Source: Falsirhodobacter deserti
GTDB lineage: Bacteria; Pseudomonadota; Alphaproteobacteria; Rhodobacterales; Rhodobacteraceae
Length of the DNA stretch: 64,000 nt
NCBI RefSeq assembly: GCF_004015795.1
Contig: NZ_ML137221.1
Coordinates: 87,533 to 151,532 of the forward strand
Direction: 5' to 3'
Part shown: piece by piece, positions 55,820-63,436 of the stretch
How positions within the stretch are numbered: position 1 is the stretch's first letter
Layout of the letters: each line of letters opens with the position of its first letter
Program-made: the position numbers and the translations under genes
The notes under the pieces: generated by a model
Told to the model about the DNA's origin: nothing
Databases searched by the model: none
Seen by the model: only the letters and a program-made list of their open reading frames with translations

Positions 55820-55863
55820 TTTGTTTGTCATTCGTAACTCTGTCATTCCCACCACACCTAGGA

Positions 55864-55903
55864 TGTGCGATAAATCGCCCAACATCGTGGAAAACATCGC
55901 ACA
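55864..55903. promoter_or_regulatory. Candidate parA operator, inverted repeat TGTGCGAT / ATCGCACA
   Basis: TGTGCGAT at 55864-55871 is repeated inverted as ATCGCACA at 55896-55903, 13 bases before the parA start. ParA proteins with an N-terminal DNA-binding domain commonly repress their own promoter; this is the natural candidate site. Confidence 0.5.
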
Positions 55904-55915
55904 CAAGGAATGAGG

Positions 55916-57298
55916 ATGAGCAACAGAGCCGACTTACCGCCCTATTTCGGAATCGATCCCGCCGCCGCTGCCGCCCGTCTTGCCGAACCCATCGATACCG
56001 CCCGATTTGCAAAAGCGGCTGCATTCGCCATGCGCGGCCGCGATGACTTGTCCCGTCGCGGCTACGCCCCGGACGGCAAGAAGCGCCTGCGCAAGTTTTC
56101 CACTTGGGAGATTTGTAAATATCTGATCCCGGTGAACGTTGCCCATTTGCGACGCGTGCTCAAGGCCCATCCGGATCTGCCCCAAGGCATCGGTGAAGGA
56201 GCGGCCAAACGGTTCACTTTAGAAGAGGTCCTTGTTCTGCGAGAGCACTTCGCCACGGAGGGTGCAGGTTGGCGGGAATACAAGACCTGGCGTCCAGAAG
56301 GATTGCCTGCAAAGGTTCTTGCCGTGGCCAACTTCAAGGGCGGTGTCGGCAAAACCTCCACCTGTGCTCACCTTGCCATGTCGGCTGCGCTTGATGGTTA
56401 CCGCGTGCTGGTCATTGATCTGGACAGCCAAGGCTCCATGACCTCTATCATGGGCGGGAAGGTTGCTGATGAATGGCAGACGGCGTTCCCCCTCCTCGCA
56501 CGGGATTTCGCACTACATCTGGAGCAAGAGAACCGTATCCGAGCCGCTGCTGGTCAGCAGGAGCTGCCTCTGGACGAAACGCTCAAAGAGGCGCTTCAGG
56601 TTTCGCCGCGAAACCTGATCCAGAAAACCCACTGGCCAAATATCGACCTGATCGGCGCGCAACTGAACCTTTACTGGGCCGAATTTCAGATCCCGGTGTG
56701 GCGGATGCAGCTAAGGGGTTGGGCACTGTGGGACAGCCTCGGTAACGCTTTGTCCGAGGCCGGTATCTTGGATGAGTATGATATCATCCTTTTGGATACC
56801 CCGCCTGCACTTGGGTATCTTACGATCAATGCGCTGGCCGCTGCCGATATCCTTCTGGTTCCGCTGGGTGCATCCTTCCTAGAGTTCGACTCCACCGGTC
56901 GGTTCTTCGATATGATCTATTCTACATTCGCCTCGATAGAAGAAGGCGAGAATCGTGCCAGACGAGAGGCTGGCCTGCCGGAGATCGGTTTCCAATGGGA
57001 TGCTGTTCGCGCCCTCATCACCCGCTTCGACCCTGCACAACAGACGGATCTGGCCAACGTTGTGCAGGCTTACTTCGGCGATTTCATGACCACCTTCAGG
57101 CAGGAGATGACTGCCATGGTGGGACAGGCCGGAGAGCAGGTATCCGGCATCTACGAAACCGATTACCGAAATTTCAACCGTGATACCTATGTTCGTGGGC
57201 GCGAAACATTTGATCGAACCTGGGCTGAGGTGAAAGAGGTAATCCTTGGTACGTGGTGGCGTGATCTGAAGCTGGCCGAGACAGAGAAGGAGGGATAA
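55916..57298 (+). CDS. parA: ParA, plasmid partition ATPase with N-terminal DNA-binding domain
   Basis: A protein of about 460 residues of the ParA Ia type. Residues about 50-115 form a helix-turn-helix-like domain (FSTWEICKYLIPVNVAHLRR and RFTLEEVLVLREHF), which usually represses the operon. The Walker A is NFKGGVGKTSTCAHL (Lys at residue 141 from the chosen start), the Walker A' DLDSQGSMTSIM and the B motif IILLDTPPALGYLTINAL follow. I chose the ATG at 55916 because AAGGA at 55905-55909 has a proper spacing; an ATG two codons earlier (55910) lies too close. parB begins 4 bases after the stop. Confidence 0.92.
   Translation: MSNRADLPPYFGIDPAAAAARLAEPIDTARFAKAAAFAMRGRDDLSRRGYAPDGKKRLRKFSTWEICKYLIPVNVAHLRRVLKAHPDLPQGIGEGAAKRFTLEEVLVLREHFATEGAGWREYKTWRPEGLPAKVLAVANFKGGVGKTSTCAHLAMSAALDGYRVLVIDLDSQGSMTSIMGGKVADEWQTAFPLLARDFALHLEQENRIRAAAGQQELPLDETLKEALQVSPRNLIQKTHWPNIDLIGAQLNLYWAEFQIPVWRMQLRGWALWDSLGNALSEAGILDEYDIILLDTPPALGYLTINALAAADILLVPLGASFLEFDSTGRFFDMIYSTFASIEEGENRARREAGLPEIGFQWDAVRALITRFDPAQQTDLANVVQAYFGDFMTTFRQEMTAMVGQAGEQVSGIYETDYRNFNRDTYVRGRETFDRTWAEVKEVILGTWWRDLKLAETEKEG
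56596..56618. repeat. Candidate parS site 3 (11-1-11 palindrome, inside parA)
   Basis: The longest of the four palindromes: 11-base arms (TCAGGTTTCGC with reverse complement) around a central C at 56607. It is within the parA coding sequence. Confidence 0.78.
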
Positions 57299-57302
57299 GC
57301 GC

Positions 57303-58394
57303 ATGGCGAAACGCAGGAAACTTGAGGCACCCACCTCCGAGGATCTGGCGCGCATGGAGGCGGAGTTTCGCCGCGAAACCACCTCGCGCAGCCCTCTGGC
57401 GGCGCCGATTGCACAGGTGGCAGCTGACACGGCGCGCGCACACGATCCGCGGAATGCAGAGGTCCGCACAGAAGCTGCACGCGATCGTGCAGAAGCTGCA
57501 CGCTTGCGCGAGGCGGAAGAACGTGGCCTGGTTCTGAGGGAGCTGCCTTTAGCACGCATCGAAGCGGAAGCGGTTGTTCGTGACCGGATGAGCCTCGACC
57601 CCGAGGCAATGAAGGAACTTCAGCTGTCGATCGCTGCGCAGGGGCTGCGCCTGCCGATCGAAGTGTTCGAGTTGCCTGATACAGGGCAGGAGCCGCGATA
57701 CGGGCTGCTTTCGGGCTACCGTCGCTTGCGGGCCGTACAGAACCTTCGCGGGCTTACGGGGCAGGCGCAGTATGACACAATACGTGCGATTGTGCGCCAG
57801 CCTGATGCAATGGGCGGCACCTTCGCCGCGATGGTGGAGGAGAATGAGGTCCGTGCGGGGCTGTCGCATTTTGAACGTGGGCGAATCGCGGTCATTGCAG
57901 CGCAGCAGGGGGCTTTTGCGAATGTCGAAGCGGCTGTAGATGCGCTTTTTCCAGTTGCCTCGAAAGGAAAACGGTCCAAGATACGATCCTTCGCACTGAT
58001 CTTCGAGGAGCTGGGCGATATGCTGTTATTTCCCGATGCGTTGCGGGAAAAGGATGGTCTTCGGTTGGCCGCCGCCTTGCGGGATGGACACGAGGGAACG
58101 CTGCGTGTGGCGCTGGCCGAGGCAACGCCGGAGAATGCGCAGAACGAGTGGGAACTGCTGGAAGCAGCGCTTGATAATCTCGGACCCGTTCAGCCGAGAC
58201 AGGGGCGCGGGGGCCGACCTCGGACCCGCCCACCGGAAGCGGGACGCAAGTCGGCTTTGCCCACAGGTGTGGCCCTCCGGTCAGGGCGGGACAAGGATGG
58301 ATGGTTCATACGGCTGAAGGGTGACCGCGTGGATGCCGCCTTGGTTGAGGCGGCCCTTTTGGAGTTGGAGCAGCTACTGGGACCGGAACGGTAG
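57303..58394 (+). CDS. parB: ParB, plasmid partition DNA-binding protein
   Basis: A 363-residue protein. The ParB N-terminal domain shows ELPLARIEAEAVVRDRMSLD, LRLPIEVFEL and the CTP-binding-type motif LLSGYRRLRAVQNL. The central helix-turn-helix area includes VEENEVRAGLSHFERGRIA and AQQGAFANVEAAVDALFP. A basic linker rich in Gly and Arg is near residues 295-320 (RQGRGGRPRTRPPEAGRKS), and the C-terminal end could be a dimerisation domain. It binds the parS palindromes found around it and loads onto them. Confidence 0.9.
   Translation: MAKRRKLEAPTSEDLARMEAEFRRETTSRSPLAAPIAQVAADTARAHDPRNAEVRTEAARDRAEAARLREAEERGLVLRELPLARIEAEAVVRDRMSLDPEAMKELQLSIAAQGLRLPIEVFELPDTGQEPRYGLLSGYRRLRAVQNLRGLTGQAQYDTIRAIVRQPDAMGGTFAAMVEENEVRAGLSHFERGRIAVIAAQQGAFANVEAAVDALFPVASKGKRSKIRSFALIFEELGDMLLFPDALREKDGLRLAAALRDGHEGTLRVALAEATPENAQNEWELLEAALDNLGPVQPRQGRGGRPRTRPPEAGRKSALPTGVALRSGRDKDGWFIRLKGDRVDAALVEAALLELEQLLGPER
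57365..57379. repeat. Candidate parS site 4 (7-1-7 palindrome, inside parB)
   Basis: GTTTCGC C GCGAAAC, exactly the core of the other three copies, near the 5' end of parB. It is the shortest but perfectly symmetric. Confidence 0.72.
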
Positions 58395-58604
58395 GGGCTG
58401 CCGCCGCGTGCGTCATGCCGCTTCCGGTGCTGTCGCAAACGCCTAGGGCGAGGCGGACATCACGGTTGGATGAACGCGATAGAGGGTGTAGAAGTGCATA
58501 TCCTCGTCGCCTACATTCAGACGCCGCGTGGAGAGGTGATCCTCCCCGTGGTTAAGGGGATGCGGCAGTAGAATTTTCTCGTAGCGTGAGCCGAGGAGAT
58601 TCGA

Positions 58605-58868
58605 ATGAGGAAGACCCGATTTACCGAGCCGCAGATCATGGCGGTGCTGCGCCAGGCCGAGGGCGTCGTCGCTGTGCCGGAGCTGTGTCGCGAGGATGGG
58701 ATCAGCAGCGCGAGCTTTTACAAATGGCGCGCGAAGTATGGCGGCATGGATGCCTCCATGATGAGCCAGATGAAGGCATTGGAAGACGAGAACCGGCGGC
58801 TCAAGCGCATGTTTGCGGACCTCAGCATGCAGGCGGATCTGCTCAAGAAAGCTCTTGGAAAAACGTGA
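58605..58868 (+). CDS. IS3-family transposase OrfA
   Basis: An 87-residue protein with the helix-turn-helix of IS3 OrfA: RFTEPQIMAVLRQAEG, LCREDGISSASFYKWRAKYG, then a leucine-zipper-like LKRMFADLSMQADLLKKAL. It should end by -1 frameshift into orfB within the sequence GGAAAAAC near 58855-58865. It appears intact. Confidence 0.85.
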   Translation: MRKTRFTEPQIMAVLRQAEGVVAVPELCREDGISSASFYKWRAKYGGMDASMMSQMKALEDENRRLKRMFADLSMQADLLKKALGKT

Positions 58869-59690
58869 CGCGGCCAGCTCAACGCCGCGAGTTGGCCGCG
58901 AGGGCGGTGGCGAAGAAGGGGGTCAGCATTGCGCTGGCCTGCCGAACGTTCGGTGTCAGCGAGACCTGCTTTCGCTACAGCCCGAGGCGCTGTGCCGAGA
59001 ACGAGATCATCGCGGATCTTCTCGAGGGCCTGACCAAGGCGCACCGAACCTGGGGTTTCGGCCTGTGCTTCCTGTATCTGCGTAATGTCCGCGGGCATGT
59101 CTGGAACCACAAGCGGGTGCGTCGGATCTACTGCGAGCTGGAATTGAACCTTCGGATCAAGCCAAGGCGGCGGATCAAACGGGATAAGCCGGACGTGCTC
59201 GCCGTCCCGCAAGCACCGAACCTAGTGTGGGCGATGGATTTTTTGGCGGATCGTCTGCCGATGGCCGCCAGTTCCGGCTGCTGAACGTTCTGGACGACTT
59301 CAATCGTGAGGGTCTGGTATATAAATCGACTTCTCGTTACCCGCAGAACGGGTCGTGCGTTCCCTGAACCAAATCATCGAGTGGCGCGGCAAGCTCATGG
59401 CCATCAGGGTCGAAAACGGCCCGGGATACATCAGCGCGACCTTGGCGATCTGGGCAGCAAAGCAGGGTATCGCCCTGAACCACATTCAACCCGGCAAGCC
59501 GCAGCAGAACGCCTATGTCGAGCGCTACAACCGCACCGTCCGCCATGAATGGCTGGACCTCTACATCTTTGACACCATCGCGGAGGCACAGAGCATCGCC
59601 ACAGACTGGCTATGGACTTACAACAACGAGCGACCCAACATGGGCATCGGCGGCATCACACCCGCACAGAAACTGAAGATGGCTGCGGGA
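58866..59690 (+). pseudogene. IS3-family transposase OrfB, frameshifted and mutated
   Basis: The frame with RPAQRRELAARAVAKKGVS and AHRTWGFGLCFLYLRN and VWAMDFLADRL (first catalytic Asp) breaks near 59255; the continuation RQFRLLNVLDDFNREGL is in another frame, and a second break occurs before SLNQIIEWRGKLMAIRVENG. In that piece the second catalytic Asp is changed (ENG in place of DNG) and the following Glu of the usual DNGPE is Gly. The third motif RPNMGIGGITPAQKLKM is readable. The element is therefore unlikely to move on its own. Confidence 0.75.
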
Positions 59691-59697
59691 ATTCTAC

Positions 59698-59966
59698 GCC
59701 CAAACCCGTTAAGATGGGGAGGATTACCGAGAGATCATAGCGAAAGTGCGCGGCCAGTGCCTCGTGCCGGTCAGGAGTGGTGGCGACGATCCTCCTGTCC
59801 ACCCACCGGCGTTGTTCGCGGCAGAGCCGCTTCGAACACCCAAGGTTCCGGGCAGAAAATGCGAGGCCAGTCTTAGGGAAAGCGGCCTTCGCTGCGAGTT
59901 CGCCCTCGAACATAGCTTCTGTCTTGATCGCTCGGCCTAAAGCGGGGTTCCTCTCTCGGGGCGCAG
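59698..59966. other. Intergenic stretch between IS element and toxin gene
   Basis: I see no gene, repeat or clear promoter. Frames in this stretch are short and without family-like sequence. Confidence 0.4.
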
Positions 59967-60371
59967 TCAGGTAAACGGGTTCTCTGTCCGGCATCCAGTA
60001 GGTGCGAAGTCGTCCACATTGCCCGTCACGACCGTTGCATCATGCACCAGCGCGGTGGCGGCGATCATCAGATCGGCGCCATCATGTCCGATACGAGCAG
60101 AAAGCTGGCCCCAAAGGCGTGCATCCTCGGCCGTGAAGGGCAGTATGCGGTCAGAAAACAGGGTCAGCGTCCTGTCGAGCCATACTCGCAGATCATGGGC
60201 GAATTCCGGATTGCGGGGTTGCTGCAAGCCGATGCCCCGGGCGATCTCTCCAAGAGTGATCACGGAAAGGAACAGCCGGTCCTCGGGCTGGCGGGCCAAC
60301 CAGGCTGCGATATGGGGTGCTCGCTCGGGCCGCCGCGCGGCCGAGATTACGTTGGTGTCCAGAATGAACAT
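59967..60371 (-). CDS. PIN-domain toxin, VapC/FitB-type ribonuclease
   Basis: A 134-residue PIN-domain protein. The acidic catalytic residues of the VapC/FitB family are visible: FILDTNVISA (Asp at 4), LSVITLGEIARGI (Glu), HDGADLMIAATAL (Asp) and TGNVDDFAPTGC (Asp). Such toxins cut specific tRNA or rRNA and stop growth until the antitoxin is present. Its start overlaps the antitoxin stop (ATGA), so the genes are coupled with antitoxin first. Confidence 0.88.
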   Translation of the reverse strand: MFILDTNVISAARRPERAPHIAAWLARQPEDRLFLSVITLGEIARGIGLQQPRNPEFAHDLRVWLDRTLTLFSDRILPFTAEDARLWGQLSARIGHDGADLMIAATALVHDATVVTGNVDDFAPTGCRTENPFT

Positions 60372-60613
60372 CAGAAGCTGACGTCACGCGGTTTCGTCTT
60401 CCCCCGTGGAATTTCGGCGGCAGGAAAAGACAGCAGGTGATTGGCAAAAGCAGGACGCTGCCCTCGTGCATCGGCGATCAGCCGGCGATATTCCTGCGTC
60501 GAAAGGACAACGACCGCAGGCTTGCCGCGGCGCGTCACCTCCTGCGGCGTACCGGAAAGGGCCGCATCAACCACAGCACTGAACCGGTTCTTTGCGTCTT
60601 GAAGTGTCCACAT
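60371..60613 (-). CDS. Phd/YefM-family antitoxin
   Basis: An 80-residue antitoxin of Phd/YefM type: MWTLQDAKNRFSAVVDAAL and EVTRRGKPAVVVLSTQEYRR are family signatures; the C-terminal tail (PRGKTKPRDVSF) should wrap the toxin. I start at the ATG at 60611-60613, which has AGGTGAGG just upstream, rather than the GTG at 60622. Pairing a PIN toxin with a Phd-type antitoxin is known but less common than a VapB-type partner. It likely autoregulates through the repeats at 60624. Confidence 0.88.
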   Translation of the reverse strand: MWTLQDAKNRFSAVVDAALSGTPQEVTRRGKPAVVVLSTQEYRRLIADARGQRPAFANHLLSFPAAEIPRGKTKPRDVSF

Positions 60614-60623
60614 CTGCCTCACC

Positions 60624-60647
60624 TGTCTAGCTAGGTGTCTAGATAGG
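60624..60647. repeat. Tandem 12-base repeats, candidate antitoxin operator
   Basis: TGTCTAGCTAGG (60624-60635) is followed at once by TGTCTAGATAGG (60636-60647), differing at one base. They contain the small palindromes CTAGCTAG and TCTAGA and lie at the promoter of the toxin-antitoxin operon, where Phd dimers bind. Confidence 0.6.
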
Positions 60648-60664
60648 ATCGTACAGGATGTCCT

Positions 60665-61339
60665 TCAATCTGCATAGATCATCTTTCGTGTCATGCCGCC
60701 GTCGACTGTTACGGTCTGCCCCGTGATGAAACCTGCCGAGGCGAGATACACTACCGCTTCGGCGATATCGCTGGGACGGCCCACGCGACCGACCGGATGT
60801 TGCGCCTGATCTTCGTGCGACAGATCCTGCGCATCCGTGATCCAACCCGGGGCAATCGCATTCACCCGCACCTTCGGCCCAAGTTGAATCGCCAGTGCCT
60901 GCGTCAGTCCAATCATGCCACCCTTGGCGGCAGCATAAGCGAAGTCGCCGCCTTCGGCCATCAACGCACGGGTGGAAGCCATCATGATGATGGAGCCGTT
61001 CTTTCGCATAAGGGGCAGGGCAGCGCGGGACATCAGGAACGCGCCTGTCAGCTGGCTGGCGATGAGCCCGTTCCAATCCTCAAGCGAGGCTTTTGCCAGT
61101 GACAGGTCGATCGGCCCCACCTTGCCGCCATTGTTCACCAGAAGGTCCAACCCGTCCCACTCAAGATCCGCGAAGGCACTCACGACGGAGGCTTCATCCG
61201 AGAGGTCGCAGTGAACGTGGCGCCCTTCGGGGCCCTCCTGCAGGTCAAAGCTTGCAACCTCCCACCCTTCATTCAGAAGGTGGCGGCAAATTTCCCGACC
61301 GATCAGTCCGGCCCCGCCGGTAACTATGGCACGTTTCAT
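60665..61339 (-). CDS. Short-chain dehydrogenase/reductase (SDR)
   Basis: A 224-residue SDR oxidoreductase. The NAD(P) motif is AIVTGGAGLIGREICRHLL, the NNGG motif is LLVNNGGKVG, catalytic Ser is in IIMMASTRALM and the Tyr-x-x-x-Lys pair in DFAYAAAKGGMIG; IAPGWITDAQD follows. I start at MKRAIVTGG (61337-61339) rather than at the longer frame to 61396, which would overlap the neighbouring gene. The substrate is unknown. It ends 3' to and on the same strand as the 2-hydroxyacid dehydrogenase. Confidence 0.85.
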   Translation of the reverse strand: MKRAIVTGGAGLIGREICRHLLNEGWEVASFDLQEGPEGRHVHCDLSDEASVVSAFADLEWDGLDLLVNNGGKVGPIDLSLAKASLEDWNGLIASQLTGAFLMSRAALPLMRKNGSIIMMASTRALMAEGGDFAYAAAKGGMIGLTQALAIQLGPKVRVNAIAPGWITDAQDLSHEDQAQHPVGRVGRPSDIAEAVVYLASAGFITGQTVTVDGGMTRKMIYAD

Positions 61340-61349
61340 GAGCGTCCTT

Positions 61350-62276
61350 TCAATAGCCTCTCGCCCGATCAACGCGGAACAGCAGCGGCTCGCCACTCTC
61401 GCTGCGACGGATGTTTTCTGCCACGATCTCAGACGCTGAAGAGGGCCGCGACACCGAGGCGATATGTGGTGACACAGTCACCCCGGGATGCGTCCAGTAA
61501 GGATGGTCATGCGGCAGTGGTTCCTTCCAAAAGACGTCCAGCGTCGCATGAGCGATCTTCCCAGCATCCAGCGCGGCCAGCAGCGCCTCATCGTCGATCA
61601 AGGGGCCCCGTCCGGGATTGATGACAACGGCGCCATCAGCGGGCCATTGAAGGCTTTGCGCATTCAGGATGTTCCGCGTGTCGGGCGTGTCGGGCAGCAA
61701 CGTGATCACGATGTCCGTATCGAAAAGTGCATCCCGCAATCCCTCCGTGCTATGGAAGGTGGGGAAGGGGGCGGATTTGGGGCTGCGGCTCCACCCGCGC
61801 ACGTCGAAGTTCAGGACACGGAGCATGTTGGCGCAGGCCATACCAAGCTCTCCCAGTCCCAGCATCGTGACCTTGCGGTGGCGGGCCAGCGGGGGCGCGT
61901 CCTGAACCCAGTGGGGCGCAGCGCCGATGTTGCGATCCAGATGCAGGTGATGCCGCAAAACCTGCCCCGTCACCCACTCCACCATCCCTTCGGCCAGCGC
62001 AGGATCAACCAGCCGGCACAACGGTTGCGTCAGCGTCGTGTTGCCCACGATCCGGTCCACCCCCGCAAACAGGCTAAGGACGGCCTTCGCCTTCGTGAAG
62101 GGCGCAAAGTCCGTCAGGTTGGGATTGGGCGCGTAAACGATATAATCCACCATGGCGGGGTCGGCACTTCGTGTCACCTTGGCCTCGATGCCCGCGGCGG
62201 CGATCGCGCGCGGCAGAACCTCTCGATACTGGTCCCAAAGCATGTCGGGGGCGGAAAACAGGACATTCAGGGTCAT
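61350..62276 (-). CDS. D-isomer-specific 2-hydroxyacid dehydrogenase (GhrA-like)
   Basis: A 308-residue dehydrogenase. NAD-binding motif TMLGLGELGMACANML (residues about 135-150), the Arg of the active site in NPGRGPLIDDEALLAAL, and the Glu/His catalytic pair in DVFWKEPLP and VTVSPHIASVSRPSS. Relatives are the glyoxylate/hydroxypyruvate reductases (GhrA) and related 2-ketoacid reductases. The ATG is at 62274-62276; the much longer open frame to 62900 continues over the divergent gene and is an artefact. It lies 10 bases upstream of the SDR gene. Confidence 0.85.
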   Translation of the reverse strand: MTLNVLFSAPDMLWDQYREVLPRAIAAAGIEAKVTRSADPAMVDYIVYAPNPNLTDFAPFTKAKAVLSLFAGVDRIVGNTTLTQPLCRLVDPALAEGMVEWVTGQVLRHHLHLDRNIGAAPHWVQDAPPLARHRKVTMLGLGELGMACANMLRVLNFDVRGWSRSPKSAPFPTFHSTEGLRDALFDTDIVITLLPDTPDTRNILNAQSLQWPADGAVVINPGRGPLIDDEALLAALDAGKIAHATLDVFWKEPLPHDHPYWTHPGVTVSPHIASVSRPSSASEIVAENIRRSESGEPLLFRVDRARGY

Positions 62277-62393
62277 GGGAAAACCTTCGTTGTGCTTCTT
62301 CGACCGTATCGAAGGCGGCGGCGCGGGGCAATTTACGATTGTCGGGCCTGTCACTTCGTCGTTACTAGGCCTGTCCGCAGATTGGAGATTCCC

Positions 62394-63398
62394 ATGCACA
62401 TCAGGCCCCTCGGCCTTGCCCTGACCACTGCGTTGCTGCCTGTTGCAGCCTTTGCCGAACCCGTCGCGCCCAAGGTCATGGTCATCGCGATGTTCGACGC
62501 CGAGGCAAAGCCGTGGCAGCAAAACCTTGATCTGTCCAAGCGTATCGCGGTCCGCGGCCTGCCGGAAAGCGCTGCCGAAGTTGCCTGCAACGCGGACCTT
62601 TGCCAGATGACCACGACGATGGGTTATGCCAACGCCGCGGCCTCTACCATGGCGCTGGTGCTTTCGGACGCGTTCGATCTCAGCAACACCTATTTCATCA
62701 TCGCGGGGATTGCGGGCGTCGATCCCTCGCGGGGCACGCTGGGTTCGGCGGCATGGGCCGATTATGTCGTGGATGCAGGCTTGGTCCATTTTATCGACAA
62801 CCGCGAAGCGCCCCAGGGGTGGACAAGCCAGATCGTGGAACTGGGGGCAAAGGCGCCGGGTGAAAAACCGGGCTGGAGCGCCGGGACCGAGGTGTACCAC
62901 CTCAATCCCGCACTGGTGGAAGCAGCGTACACCGCCACGAAGAACGTGGAGCTTGCCGACAGTGAGGATGCCGCCGCGTATCGCGCGATGTACAACCAGG
63001 AGGCGGCGAAAGCGGCACCGGGCGTCAGCTTATGTGCCTCGGTTTCCGCAGATACGTACTGGCATGGCGAGATCACGGCCGTGGAAGTGGCGGATCACGT
63101 GGCCCTTCTGACCGATGGCGCTGCGAAATACTGCATGAGCCAGATGGAAGACAATGCAACCCTTGCCGCGCTGGAACGTGGCGCGCAAGCCGGCCTTCTG
63201 GATTTTGACCGGATTGCTGTTCTGCGCACCGCTTCCAACTTTGATCGTGCACATGAAGGGCAGGGAACGGCAGAATCGCTGGCGACGAAGTCAGGTGGCT
63301 TCGGTCCCGCTACCGAAAATGCGTTTCGCGTGGGCAACGCCTTCGCGCAGGAAGTCATTGCCAACTGGGCAGAGTACGAGGGTGGCGTTCCGCGCTGA
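62394..63398 (+). CDS. Purine nucleoside permease (NUP) family protein, secreted
   Basis: A 334-residue exported protein with a signal peptide (LGLALTTALLPVAAFA) and the NUP family text: KVMVIAMFDAEAKPWQQNL, TTTMGYANAAASTMALVLS, FIIAGIAGVDPSRGTLGSAA and ADTYWHGEITAVEVADHV near the middle, and VLRTASNFDRAHEG. NUP proteins have a nucleoside-phosphorylase-like fold and are named after a yeast nucleoside transport protein, but their role in bacteria is uncertain. It is divergent from the 2-hydroxyacid dehydrogenase gene with 117 bases between. Confidence 0.85.
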   Translation: MHIRPLGLALTTALLPVAAFAEPVAPKVMVIAMFDAEAKPWQQNLDLSKRIAVRGLPESAAEVACNADLCQMTTTMGYANAAASTMALVLSDAFDLSNTYFIIAGIAGVDPSRGTLGSAAWADYVVDAGLVHFIDNREAPQGWTSQIVELGAKAPGEKPGWSAGTEVYHLNPALVEAAYTATKNVELADSEDAAAYRAMYNQEAAKAAPGVSLCASVSADTYWHGEITAVEVADHVALLTDGAAKYCMSQMEDNATLAALERGAQAGLLDFDRIAVLRTASNFDRAHEGQGTAESLATKSGGFGPATENAFRVGNAFAQEVIANWAEYEGGVPR

Positions 63399-63408
63399 CT
63401 CATTTGTC

Positions 63409-63425
63409 CCCGCGTCGGCCGCGGG
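63409..63425 (+). terminator. Possible terminator hairpin after the NUP-family gene
   Basis: CCCGCG (63409-63414) pairs with CGCGGG (63420-63425) over a 5-base loop, 11 bases after the stop. The following bases are ATTATCC, weakly AT-rich. Candidate only. Confidence 0.4.
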
Positions 63426-63436
63426 ATTATCCAGCA

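Larger units (their letters stand above)
55389..55915. other. Candidate replication origin and parA control region
   Basis: The 527 bases between the initiator and parA hold no gene. Degenerate repeats of GGNACC type (e.g. CAGGTACC at 55456, TTGGTACCC at 55494, CGGCACCC at 55643, AAGGCACCC at 55687, CGGGCACC at 55708) could be iterons for the initiator. An AT-rich stretch (55715-55795) is a possible unwinding element. Two short copies of AACATCG lie at 55881 and 55893. No DnaA box with full consensus was seen. Confidence 0.5.
58568..59697 (+). mobile_element. IS3-family insertion sequence (IS407-like), decayed
   Basis: The element holds orfA and a broken orfB. Its ends are marked by a short inverted repeat GTAGAATT (at 58568-58575) and AATTCTAC (59690-59697), with imperfect extension. 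The length of about 1130 bases is slightly below a typical 1200-1250. It lies 170 bases downstream of parB. No target duplication could be read with certainty. Confidence 0.7.

Noticed and set aside
61350..62900. A longer (516-residue) version of the 2-hydroxyacid dehydrogenase
   Set aside because: The additional N-terminal part overlaps the divergent NUP-family gene and has no family-like sequence; the proper start is 62276.
61488..63398. A 636-residue version of the NUP-family protein
   Set aside because: The first 300 codons are the antisense of the dehydrogenase gene; the signal peptide begins at 62394.
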